From contig VMFF01000039.1 in NCBI GenBank assembly GCA_007375915.1, positions 1 through 5,588 of the forward strand: DNA of 5,588 nt, given 5' to 3'. Below, in pieces: positions 1-5,588 of the stretch. The position numbers were made by a program, and so were the translations under genes. The stretch comes from Candidatus Doudnabacteria bacterium Gr01-1014_77 (lineage in GTDB: Bacteria > Patescibacteriota > Doudnabacteria > UBA920 > VMFF01). Under the pieces are notes generated by a model. That model ran no database searches. It had not been told where the DNA came from and saw only the letters and a list, made by a program, of their open reading frames with translations. Within the stretch, counting starts at the first letter, position 1; every line of letters begins with the position of its first letter.

Positions 1-2
1 TT

Positions 3-86
3 GTATTTGTTGCACCAATTTCCTTTCTCTCGTTATTTAATGACAGGATAATTAATTACTACTCAAAAGATGAAGGATCCTTTTAG
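3..86 (+). CDS. C-terminal end of an upstream gene, possibly mreD (partial)
   Basis: The frame starting at position 3 is open from the window edge to a TAG at 84-86 and encodes 27 residues. They begin hydrophobic (VFVAPISFLSLF) and end polar (NDRIINYYSKDEGSF), as expected for the last membrane helix and short tail of an integral membrane protein. The usual bacterial order mreB-mreC-mreD-mrdA makes MreD, the membrane protein of the rod-shape complex, the natural guess, because the next gene is mrdA. The stop lies 17 bases inside mrdA, an overlap common in compact genomes. A second frame is open from 1 to a TAA at 49-51 and cannot be excluded as the true gene end. Identity is inferred from context only, since too little protein is visible for a family call. 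Confidence 0.3.
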   Translation, partial: VFVAPISFLSLFNDRIINYYSKDEGSF

Positions 87-1992
87 CGTTTACAATTCTA
101 ATTTTGAGAAGAAAACCCATCGCCCAAAACTTGACTGGGAAGAGGGTGCTTTGTTTCAGGCGAGCGAGCCTGATGATTATTACGAAGGTCAAAGCGAAGA
201 TTCACGAATAACTTTTTATGTTAGTATTGTTGTTCTTGTTTTCCTTGTTCTGTTTGGACGCTTGATAGTTTTACAAATTGCTCAAGGAGAACACTTTAGA
301 ACTCTGGCTGACCAGAATCGTTTGAGAGTTCAGGAAATTCTTGCCCCAAGAGGGATTATCTATGATTACCAGGGAAAACAGTTGGTTGAAAATGTTCCTA
401 GTTTTGAGTTAGTTGTAACACCTGCTGATTTACCAAAAGACTTTGAACCAAGTGTTAAAACTCTTTCTGATTTAATGGGTTTTGAAGCAGATCCTTTGAT
501 TGAAGAAATACAAAAAAAGAGCGCAACATCATACCAACCAATTAGTGTTATGCAGAATCTTCCTAAAGACTACGCTCTTTTGTTTGAATCAAAAGCTAGT
601 CAGTTCCCAGGTTTTGCAATACAACACAATCCAATACGACAATATCCTGATGCTTTAATTTTTTCTCATCTATTGGGCTATACAGGAAAAATCACAGACC
701 AAGAACTTTCAAATCAAGAAGAAGGTGAGTATGCTCATAACGGATATATCGGTAAAACCGGCATTGAAGCAGAATATGAAAAATATCTTCGAGGGATAGC
801 AGGAAAAAAACAGGTTGAAGTTGATGCTAAAGGAAACTTAAAATCTTTGCATGGACAGATTGACCCTGAACCAGGCGATTCTTTAATATTGAACATTGAT
901 TTAGAATTACAAAAAGAGCTTTACAAAAATATTGTTGCTCATAACGGAAACAAGAAAGCAGCAGCTATTGCTCTTGATCCGCAAAACGGAAAAGTTTTGG
1001 CTTTGGTTTCTTTGCCTGGTTTTGACAACAATCTTTTTTCACAGGGAATTTCTCAGAAAGACTATCTAAAACTAACTACTGATCCTAAGAAACCACTTTT
1101 TAATAGAGCTATTTCAGGAACATATCCTCCTGGTTCTACAATTAAACCAGTGATTGCTTCAGCAGCATTACAAGAGGGTGTTGTTGATGACAAAACAGTG
1201 ATCTATGACAATGGTGATTTGATTTATGGCGGTTTTCACTTTCGTGGTTGGAAAGAAGACGGTTTAGGTCCAATGACAGTTAGAACTGCAATATCAATGT
1301 CCTCAGACATATATTTTTATACAGTTGGAGGAGGACAGTCAGCTTTAAATATCGCAGGACTTGGTCCTGAAAGACTTGCTAAATATGACAGGCTTTTTGG
1401 AATGGGTTCACCTTTAGGAATTGATTTGCCTTCAGAAGCAGCTGGTTTGGTCGCTGATCCATATTGGAAAAAGAACCATTTTGATACAAAGGAAATGCAG
1501 ATTTGGTACCCAGGTGACACGTATCACGTTTCAATCGGGCAAGGGGATATGCTAGCAACACCATTACAGGTTGCGATGTGGACTTCTGTGGTTGCAAATG
1601 GTGGCACCTTGTATCGACCGTATATTCTTGATAGAGTTACAGATGTTGAAAACAAAGTGATTTTTGAAAAGAAACAAGAAGTCATTCGCTCAGATTTCAT
1701 TGATCCTAAAAACATTGAAATTGTTAGACAAGGCATGCGTATGACTGTAACTGAAGGAACTGCAAGAAGTTTAAGTACTTTGCCAATCACTGCAGCGGGG
1801 AAAACAGGAACCGCACAGTTTGACTCAGCAAACCCTGCTGCAACTCATGCTTGGTTTACAGCTTTTGCGCCTTACGAAAATCCAAGAATAGTTATTACGG
1901 TTTTAATCGAGGCTGGTGGTGAGGGTTCGTTAGCAGCCTCTCCAGTTGTAAAAGAAACATTATTATGGTGGGCAGAACATAGAAACAAATGA
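70..1992 (+). CDS. mrdA: Penicillin-binding protein 2 (class B PBP, elongation transpeptidase)
   Basis: This is a complete 640-residue class B penicillin-binding protein. It is a membrane-anchored D,D-transpeptidase that cross-links peptidoglycan during lateral wall growth, normally with RodA and MreBCD. Residues 1-46 are a polar, acidic cytoplasmic tail, and about 47-70 form one membrane anchor leading into RLIVLQ. The pedestal/dimerisation domain begins near APRGIIYD (92-99). The transpeptidase domain covers roughly 295-635. Its catalytic motifs are STIK with nucleophile Ser356, SSD at 411-413 (the S-x-D form typical of PBP2 rather than S-x-N) and KTGT at 578-581. The family segment SIGQGDMLATPLQ is at 488-500. 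Nothing is missing, so the enzyme should be active. The ATG at 70 is the first Met in frame after the TAA at 49-51. No Shine-Dalgarno sequence is well placed, so translation may be coupled to the overlapping upstream gene. The stop overlaps the folD start by 4 bases. No rodA follows. Confidence 0.95.
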   Translation: MKDPFSVYNSNFEKKTHRPKLDWEEGALFQASEPDDYYEGQSEDSRITFYVSIVVLVFLVLFGRLIVLQIAQGEHFRTLADQNRLRVQEILAPRGIIYDYQGKQLVENVPSFELVVTPADLPKDFEPSVKTLSDLMGFEADPLIEEIQKKSATSYQPISVMQNLPKDYALLFESKASQFPGFAIQHNPIRQYPDALIFSHLLGYTGKITDQELSNQEEGEYAHNGYIGKTGIEAEYEKYLRGIAGKKQVEVDAKGNLKSLHGQIDPEPGDSLILNIDLELQKELYKNIVAHNGNKKAAAIALDPQNGKVLALVSLPGFDNNLFSQGISQKDYLKLTTDPKKPLFNRAISGTYPPGSTIKPVIASAALQEGVVDDKTVIYDNGDLIYGGFHFRGWKEDGLGPMTVRTAISMSSDIYFYTVGGGQSALNIAGLGPERLAKYDRLFGMGSPLGIDLPSEAAGLVADPYWKKNHFDTKEMQIWYPGDTYHVSIGQGDMLATPLQVAMWTSVVANGGTLYRPYILDRVTDVENKVIFEKKQEVIRSDFIDPKNIEIVRQGMRMTVTEGTARSLSTLPITAAGKTGTAQFDSANPAATHAWFTAFAPYENPRIVITVLIEAGGEGSLAASPVVKETLLWWAEHRNK

Positions 1993-2816
1993 TTATAGAT
2001 GGAAGAAAAATTGCAAAGGAAATATTAGAGCAACTTAAAACAGAAGTCGCGTCTTTAGGTTTTAAACCAAAGTTGATTGATGTGTTTGTTGGGTCTGATC
2101 CAGTGATTGAATCATATGTAAATATTAAAGCTAAAAGAGCTTTTGAAACTGGTATTGATTTTGAGATCAAGAAATACCCTCAAGATGTTTTAGAAGAAAC
2201 ATTGGTTGCTGATATTAAACAAATGAACAGTGAAAAAAATATTTGTGGTTTAATAGTTCAACTACCTTTGCCAAAACATTTAGACAAGCAAGCTGTTATG
2301 AACGCAATTAATCCAGATATTGATGTTGATATGATAACCTCGGTTAGTTTAGGAGAACTCTTTACTGGGCAGCAAAAAATTATGCCAGCAACAGCTTCCG
2401 CTATTTTAAGGATGCTTAAAGATTTGAATATTGATCTTCGCGGAAAACACGTCTTGGTTGTTGGGGCAGGAGATTTAGTTGGTAAACCAGTTACTTTCTT
2501 ATTAATGCAAGCAGGTGCAACTGTAACAGTTGCAAATCAATCAACCCAAGATCTATCAAGTCTTTGTCTTTCTGCTGACATCATAATTTCTGGAACAGGC
2601 GTTCCTGGTTTGATTAAACCATCAATGGTTAGAGCAGAAAGCATTGTCATTGATGCTGGAACAGCTGAGTCAAACAGCGGTATTTCAGGTGATGTTGATT
2701 TTGAAAGAATTAAAGACAAGGTTTTTGCTGTTTCTCCAGTTCCTGGAGGAGTTGGTCCTGTTACAGTCGCCATGCTTTTAAGTAATGTTGTTGCGGTTGC
2801 CAAAAGAAGGATGTAA
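1989..2816 (+). CDS. folD: Bifunctional methylenetetrahydrofolate dehydrogenase / methenyltetrahydrofolate cyclohydrolase
   Basis: This cytosolic enzyme interconverts 5,10-methylene-, 5,10-methenyl- and 10-formyl-tetrahydrofolate, supplying one-carbon units for purines and formyl-Met-tRNA. At 275 residues it is slightly shorter than most FolD proteins. The start MIIDGRKIA is the canonical FolD N-terminus and fixes the ATG at 1989, inside the ATGA overlap with mrdA. Catalytic residues of the E. coli enzyme (Tyr50, Lys54, Gln98, Asp121) have counterparts at a constant offset of seven: Tyr43 and Lys47 in ESYVNIK, Gln91 in QLPLP and Asp114 in IDVD. The C-terminal Rossmann domain contains VVGAGDLVGKP (157-167), GDVDF (234-238) and the signature SPVPGGVGPVT (249-259). 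Several otherwise conserved motifs differ: GRS is GAG, CHS is ANQ, DVDGF is DVDMI and the PCTP region reads MPATAS. The family assignment is certain. The NADP/NAD preference is open and may favour NAD. Confidence 0.95.
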   Translation: MIIDGRKIAKEILEQLKTEVASLGFKPKLIDVFVGSDPVIESYVNIKAKRAFETGIDFEIKKYPQDVLEETLVADIKQMNSEKNICGLIVQLPLPKHLDKQAVMNAINPDIDVDMITSVSLGELFTGQQKIMPATASAILRMLKDLNIDLRGKHVLVVGAGDLVGKPVTFLLMQAGATVTVANQSTQDLSSLCLSADIIISGTGVPGLIKPSMVRAESIVIDAGTAESNSGISGDVDFERIKDKVFAVSPVPGGVGPVTVAMLLSNVVAVAKRRM

Positions 2817-2848
2817 TTGACAATAGCAGTGAAATCGCATAATATAAT
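2817..2848 (+). promoter_or_regulatory. Candidate sigma70-type promoter for greA
   Basis: A perfect TTGACA box (2817-2822) starts directly after the folD stop codon. A perfect TATAAT lies at 2843-2848, but 20 bases away, longer than the preferred 17. Overlapping alternatives are CATAAT at 2838-2843 (15-base spacer) and TAATAT at 2840-2845 (17-base spacer, 4 of 6 matches). Any of these would start transcription near 2850-2855 and give greA a leader of about 45-50 bases. The exact -10 cannot be chosen by eye. Confidence 0.45.
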
Positions 2849-2899
2849 CCCAGCGCAAAGCAGTAAGTTCCCCGCGCTTTTATATTTAAAATTACGAAA

Positions 2900-3379
2900 A
2901 TGAGCCAAAGAAAATTCTTGTTAACCCCAGAAGGGCTAGAAAAACTGAATGAAGAATTAAAGGTCTTGATAAACGAGAAACGCAAAGAAGTAATTGAACG
3001 TATTCAAGAAGCAGTTGCACACGGAGATCTTTCTGAGAACGCTGATTATGCACAAGCAAAGGAAGAGCAGTCTTTCATAGAAGGAAGAATCCAAGAAATT
3101 GAAGACATGATCAAGAATGCTGAAATTATTGATACTCACGGAAAACACAATACAGTCACGGTTGGTTCAACTGCAACAGTACTGGTCTATGATGAGAAAG
3201 AACATAAAGGTGAAAAAAAATACACTATAGTCGGTGCTAACGAAGCAAACCCAGCAGAAGGCAAGATATCGAATGAATCTTTAGTTGGAAAAGCTTTGCT
3301 TGGACGAAAGGCTTCGGAAAAGATTAAGGTTGCTACTCCTGCCGGAGAAATGACCTACGAGATTACACATATAGAATAG
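2900..3379 (+). CDS. greA: Transcription elongation factor GreA
   Basis: GreA enters the secondary channel of stalled, backtracked RNA polymerase and stimulates cleavage of the RNA 3' end so that elongation resumes. The 159 residues match the usual length (158 in E. coli). Residues 1-77 form the N-terminal antiparallel coiled coil, opening with the family-typical FLLTPEGLEKLNEEL. Its tip carries GDLSENADY (42-50) with the acidic residues Asp43 and Glu46 that help hold the catalytic magnesium. Residues 80-159 form the FKBP-like domain with ISNESLVGKALLGRKA, where Leu-Val replaces the more usual Pro-Leu/Ile. The ATG at 2900 gives the expected N-terminus (MSQRKFLLTPEG). The preceding bases are AT-rich with no Shine-Dalgarno sequence. 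The gene has a candidate promoter in the folD-greA spacer and a strong terminator right after it, so it may be a one-gene unit that also receives readthrough from folD. Confidence 0.96.
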   Translation: MSQRKFLLTPEGLEKLNEELKVLINEKRKEVIERIQEAVAHGDLSENADYAQAKEEQSFIEGRIQEIEDMIKNAEIIDTHGKHNTVTVGSTATVLVYDEKEHKGEKKYTIVGANEANPAEGKISNESLVGKALLGRKASEKIKVATPAGEMTYEITHIE

Positions 3380-3382
3380 TTT

Positions 3383-3413
3383 AAACCCCCGAGTGCTCGG
3401 GGGTTTTAATTTT
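3383..3413 (+). terminator. Rho-independent terminator after greA
   Basis: CCCCCGAG (3386-3393) is the exact reverse complement of CTCGGGGG (3396-3403). In practice this is a 7-bp stem with the tetraloop GTGC, extended by AAA (3383-3385) pairing with the first Ts. A TTTTAATTTT run follows. The stem begins six bases after the greA stop codon. It separates greA from the lysS promoter and is the strongest terminator in the window. Confidence 0.93.
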
Positions 3414-3440
3414 GCCCAAAAACCCTTAAATTGGTATAAT
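3412..3440 (+). promoter_or_regulatory. Extended -10 sigma70-type promoter for lysS operon
   Basis: TATAAT at 3435-3440 is a perfect -10 box preceded by TG at 3432-3433, which makes an extended -10 (TGGTATAAT). TTGCCC at 3412-3417 matches the -35 consensus at 4 of 6 positions with the ideal 17-base spacer. It lies just after the greA terminator. Transcription should start near 3447, leaving a leader of only about 16 bases before the lysS ATG. Confidence 0.75.
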
Positions 3441-3462
3441 TTGAAAGTATTAAATCAACAAA

Positions 3463-4917
3463 ATGTCTGAAAGAATTGAAGATATAATCGAGTTTAGAAA
3501 GAAAAAACTAGCTGCTTTAAAAGCAGCAGGGATAGATCCATATCCTTCTTCGACAAAAAGAGACCATACCAACCAGGAAGCCTTGGATAACTTTGATGCG
3601 CTAGCAGAAACAAAAAAAGAGATAACTGTTGTTGGAAGAATAAGGAGCTTAAGAACGCAAGGTAAGATTACTTTTGCTCATGTTGAAGATGGGACTACAA
3701 AAATTCAGTTGTTTTTTAAGGCTGATAACCTTGGAGATAAGTTTGCTTTACTTGAGAACTTTGATTTAGGAGATTTCATTGAAGCTACTGGTGTTTTGTT
3801 TAAAACCAAAACCGAAGAAAAAACCTTAGATGTTTCTGATTTTAAAATGCTTTCAAAGTCTCTAAGACCTCTTCCTTCTGAACACTATGGACTCTCTGAT
3901 ATTGAAACAAGATTGCGCCAAAGATATTTAGATCTATTAATGAATCCAGAAGCAAGAGGCATGTTTGTTAAAAAGTCCAAATTCTGGGCATCAACTCAGA
4001 AGTTTATGGTAGACCAAGGATTTTTGCAGGTTGAAGCTCCGGTTTTAGAATCAATACCAGGTGGTGCTGAAGCAGAACCATTCATAACTCATCATAATGC
4101 GCTTGATCGCGATTTCTACTTACGTATTTCTTTAGAGCTACCTTTGAAAAAGTTGATTGTTGGTGGATATGAAAAAGTTTTTGAGGTAGGAAGAATATTT
4201 AGAAACGAAGGAATTTCAACAACACATCTTCAAGACTATACTCAGATGGAGTTTTACTGGGCATACGCTGATTTTGAAATGTTGAAAAAGTTTTTGCAGC
4301 AAATGTATCAGTACATTATCCAAGAAACCTTTGGTACTTTGAAAATTGTTTCAGAAGGACATGAAGTTGACTGGAGCGGTGATTGGGAAGATGTCGACTA
4401 TTTCCTAACATTTAAAAAACACACAGGTTTAGATTTAGAAACAGCCTCTGATTCAGATTTAGAATCATATGCAAAGAAAAACAAAATTAAGTTTGAAGAG
4501 TTTGCAGGACGTGGTCGCTTAATAGACCTAATATTCAAGAAGATTCGCGCTGAGTTGGGTTTAAACAAACCAGTTTTCTTAGTTAACCAACCACTAGAAT
4601 TAGAGCCACTTGCTAAAAGAGATCCAAAGAATCCAAAGGTTGTACAAAGATTACAAGTCTTAGCATATGGAACTGAACTTGGAAAAGGCTTTGGTGAATT
4701 AAATGATCCAATAGACCAAAGATCTAGATTTGAGGATCAGATGAAACTAAGAGAAAAAGGGGATACAGAAGCGCAAATGATTGATGAAGACTATTTACAA
4801 GCAATGGAATATGGAATGCCTCCTTTAGCAGGATTTGGTATGTCAGAAAGACTGTTCGCTGTTTTGTCTGACAAATCTGTTCGTGAGACAGTTATTTTCC
4901 CTCCCATGAAAGACTAG
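3463..4917 (+). CDS. lysS: Class II lysyl-tRNA synthetase
   Basis: LysRS charges tRNA-Lys with lysine in the cytosol using ATP. The protein is 484 residues, close to the family norm. An N-terminal helix is followed by an OB-fold anticodon-binding domain (about 54-140) and the link HYGLSDIETRLRQRYLDL (141-158). The class II catalytic core contains motif 1 (about 181-200), GGAEAEPFITHHNAL (200-214), motif 2 FRNEGIS (246-252) with the class-defining Arg247 and Glu249, and EFYWAYADF (263-271). The core ends with ELGKGFGELNDP (405-416), YGMPP (450-454) and motif 3 GFGMSERL (457-464) with Arg463. Pocket residues Glu225, Glu263, Tyr265 and Glu412 match E. coli-type enzymes. The Asn of the usual NGFSELND motif is Lys408, ARPF reads AEPF and motif 3 is one residue short. 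I take these as lineage features, not damage. The ATG at 3463 has no Shine-Dalgarno sequence. The gene leads a unit with the Nudix gene and serS. Confidence 0.95.
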   Translation: MSERIEDIIEFRKKKLAALKAAGIDPYPSSTKRDHTNQEALDNFDALAETKKEITVVGRIRSLRTQGKITFAHVEDGTTKIQLFFKADNLGDKFALLENFDLGDFIEATGVLFKTKTEEKTLDVSDFKMLSKSLRPLPSEHYGLSDIETRLRQRYLDLLMNPEARGMFVKKSKFWASTQKFMVDQGFLQVEAPVLESIPGGAEAEPFITHHNALDRDFYLRISLELPLKKLIVGGYEKVFEVGRIFRNEGISTTHLQDYTQMEFYWAYADFEMLKKFLQQMYQYIIQETFGTLKIVSEGHEVDWSGDWEDVDYFLTFKKHTGLDLETASDSDLESYAKKNKIKFEEFAGRGRLIDLIFKKIRAELGLNKPVFLVNQPLELEPLAKRDPKNPKVVQRLQVLAYGTELGKGFGELNDPIDQRSRFEDQMKLREKGDTEAQMIDEDYLQAMEYGMPPLAGFGMSERLFAVLSDKSVRETVIFPPMKD

Positions 4918-4920
4918 TAT

Positions 4921-5361
4921 ATGTCAAAACAAAAGCAGCTCACCATAGTTTGTGCGATAATTACGAATGACAAGGGAGAGGTGCTTTTAACAAAGCGTAA
5001 TGATCCAGGAACAAGCTGGCATGGAAAACTAGAGTTTCCTGGAGGAAAGATAGAGTTTGGTGAAGATCCTGAAGTAGCCGTTGTTAGAGAAACAAAAGAA
5101 GAATCAGGTTTTGATGTAGAAGTTGTAAGACTCTTACCAAAAATATATTCAAGTTACTATCCTGTTGAGCCAAATGATTTCGAGTTTCCAGACACAGAGT
5201 TACAGATATTAATAATCTCATATCATTGCAAGATTATTGGTGGAGAGTTTAAACCAGATGATAGAGAGGTAATGTCAGGTGCTTTTTACCAAAAAGATCA
5301 GATTGATTACACAAATGCTTTGCGATATTGCAAAGAGATAGTAGAGTTGTTAGATAACTAA
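4921..5361 (+). CDS. Nudix (MutT-like) hydrolase
   Basis: This 146-residue single-domain enzyme should hydrolyse a nucleoside diphosphate linked to another group, such as an oxidised or non-canonical NTP or a dinucleoside polyphosphate. The Nudix box Gx5Ex7REUxEExGU is complete at 42-64, from Gly42 through Glu48, Arg56-Glu57, Glu60-Glu61 and Gly63. The only deviation is Thr58 at a usually hydrophobic position. The preceding WHGKLEFPGG (33-42) resembles MutT-type 8-oxo-dGTP and (d)CTP pyrophosphatases. Downstream Tyr79, Tyr80 and Pro81 fall near, but not at, the positions reported to mark dinucleoside polyphosphate hydrolases (Tyr, 18th after the box) or ADP-ribose pyrophosphatases (Pro, 16th), so the substrate is unresolved. 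The ATG begins three bases after the lysS stop and serS starts ten bases after this gene, so all three are probably co-transcribed and this start is probably translationally coupled. Confidence 0.9.
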   Translation: MSKQKQLTIVCAIITNDKGEVLLTKRNDPGTSWHGKLEFPGGKIEFGEDPEVAVVRETKEESGFDVEVVRLLPKIYSSYYPVEPNDFEFPDTELQILIISYHCKIIGGEFKPDDREVMSGAFYQKDQIDYTNALRYCKEIVELLDN

Positions 5362-5366
5362 AAGGA
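5361..5366 (+). promoter_or_regulatory. Shine-Dalgarno site for serS
   Basis: AAAGGA overlaps the last base of the Nudix stop codon and ends five bases before the ATG at 5372. It is the only well-formed and well-spaced ribosome binding site in this window, and it supports that serS start. Confidence 0.75.
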
Positions 5367-5371
5367 AAAAT

Positions 5372-5588
5372 ATGTTAGATATTAAATACATCAGAGAAAA
5401 TTCGGATTTAATAAAAAAGACTGTTGCTGATAAAAAAGGCAAGGTTAATATTGATCGTCTTTTAGAAGTTGATGAACAACGCAGGAAATTAAGGACAGAG
5501 ATTGAAAACCTAAACCAAGAGAAAAATATAGCTGCAAAAGAAAAAGACGTTGAAAGAGGAAAACTCGTTAAAGAAAATCTTGTTTCTT
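5372..5588 (+). CDS. serS: Seryl-tRNA synthetase, N-terminal part (cut by window end)
   Basis: The frame opens with MLDIKYIRENSDLIKK, the hallmark N-terminus of bacterial seryl-tRNA synthetase, and runs 72 codons to the window edge without a stop. SerRS is a class II synthetase that charges tRNA-Ser. Its N-terminal domain is a long antiparallel coiled coil that reaches the tRNA long variable arm. The visible part matches this: DRLLEVDEQRRKL (28-40) and RTEIENLNQEKN (41-52) are the start of the first arm helix, rich in Glu, Lys, Arg and Leu. The catalytic core lies beyond the window, so activity cannot be judged. The start is supported by AAAGGA at 5361-5366. The gene is the third in the lysS unit. 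Confidence 0.92.
   Translation, partial: MLDIKYIRENSDLIKKTVADKKGKVNIDRLLEVDEQRRKLRTEIENLNQEKNIAAKEKDVERGKLVKENLVS

Noticed and set aside
1..51. Frame 1 peptide ending at TAA 49-51 as the upstream gene end
   Set aside because: It is open to the window edge, but its 16 residues look less like a membrane-protein end than the frame ending at 86. Kept only as an alternative.
65..69. AAAAG directly before the mrdA ATG as a ribosome binding site
   Set aside because: It touches the start codon, so it is too close to act as a Shine-Dalgarno sequence.
1990..1998. Possible recoding of TGA as glycine (code 25), since reading through the mrdA TGA would add only two codons before TAG
   Set aside because: No gene has an internal in-frame TGA, conserved glycines use GGN codons, and the folD ATGA junction explains this stop.
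1317..3148. Several minus-strand open frames of 60-120 codons
   Set aside because: All lie opposite well-supported genes, show no family motif, and fit shadow frames of AT-rich coding sequence.
1..5588. Search for mobile elements, CRISPR repeats, tRNA or rRNA genes, toxin-antitoxin or defence genes
   Set aside because: Coding sequence fills nearly all of the window with housekeeping genes. The three spacers over 10 bases (83, 83 and 10 bases) hold only promoter, terminator and ribosome-site signals, and no direct repeats or cloverleaf folds were seen.

Overview
This AT-rich window reads as an ordinary, tightly packed stretch of bacterial chromosome with every gene on the + strand. Protein features point to a Candidate Phyla Radiation (Patescibacteria) lineage, possibly Microgenomates or Parcubacteria-like. 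They are a lysyl-tRNA synthetase with a variant lysine-pocket loop and variant motif 3, a FolD with non-standard folate-site and cofactor-site motifs, and very short intergenic spacers. This placement is inferred from remembered family patterns, not from a search. The standard code (TGA = stop) fits all genes.

Layout. Positions 1-86 probably hold the last codons of an upstream gene, perhaps mreD. It overlaps the start of mrdA (70-1992), a complete class B penicillin-binding protein of the PBP2 type used in wall elongation. folD (1989-2816) follows with a 4-base ATGA overlap and supplies one-carbon folate interconversion. An 83-base spacer with a promoter candidate leads to greA (2900-3379), a transcript-cleavage elongation factor. 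A strong GC-rich hairpin and T-run (3383-3413) terminates this part. Next comes a clear extended -10 promoter (3412-3440) with a very short leader into lysS (3463-4917). Three bases after lysS is a small Nudix hydrolase gene (4921-5361). Ten bases after that, behind the only good Shine-Dalgarno sequence in the window, starts serS (5372 onward), cut by the window end.

How the genes fit together. There appear to be two or three transcription units: the tail of a cell-shape operon (mreD?-mrdA-folD), greA with its own likely promoter, and a translation unit (lysS-Nudix-serS). The Nudix enzyme between two aminoacyl-tRNA synthetases may clean up damaged or signalling nucleotides, but its substrate cannot be read from the sequence.

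I found no mobile element, CRISPR array, tRNA or rRNA gene, phage gene or defence gene, and no sign of a new multi-gene system. The more interesting points are residue-level departures in FolD and LysRS and the lack of Shine-Dalgarno sequences at the promoter-proximal genes. No gene-free stretch exceeds 83 bases.
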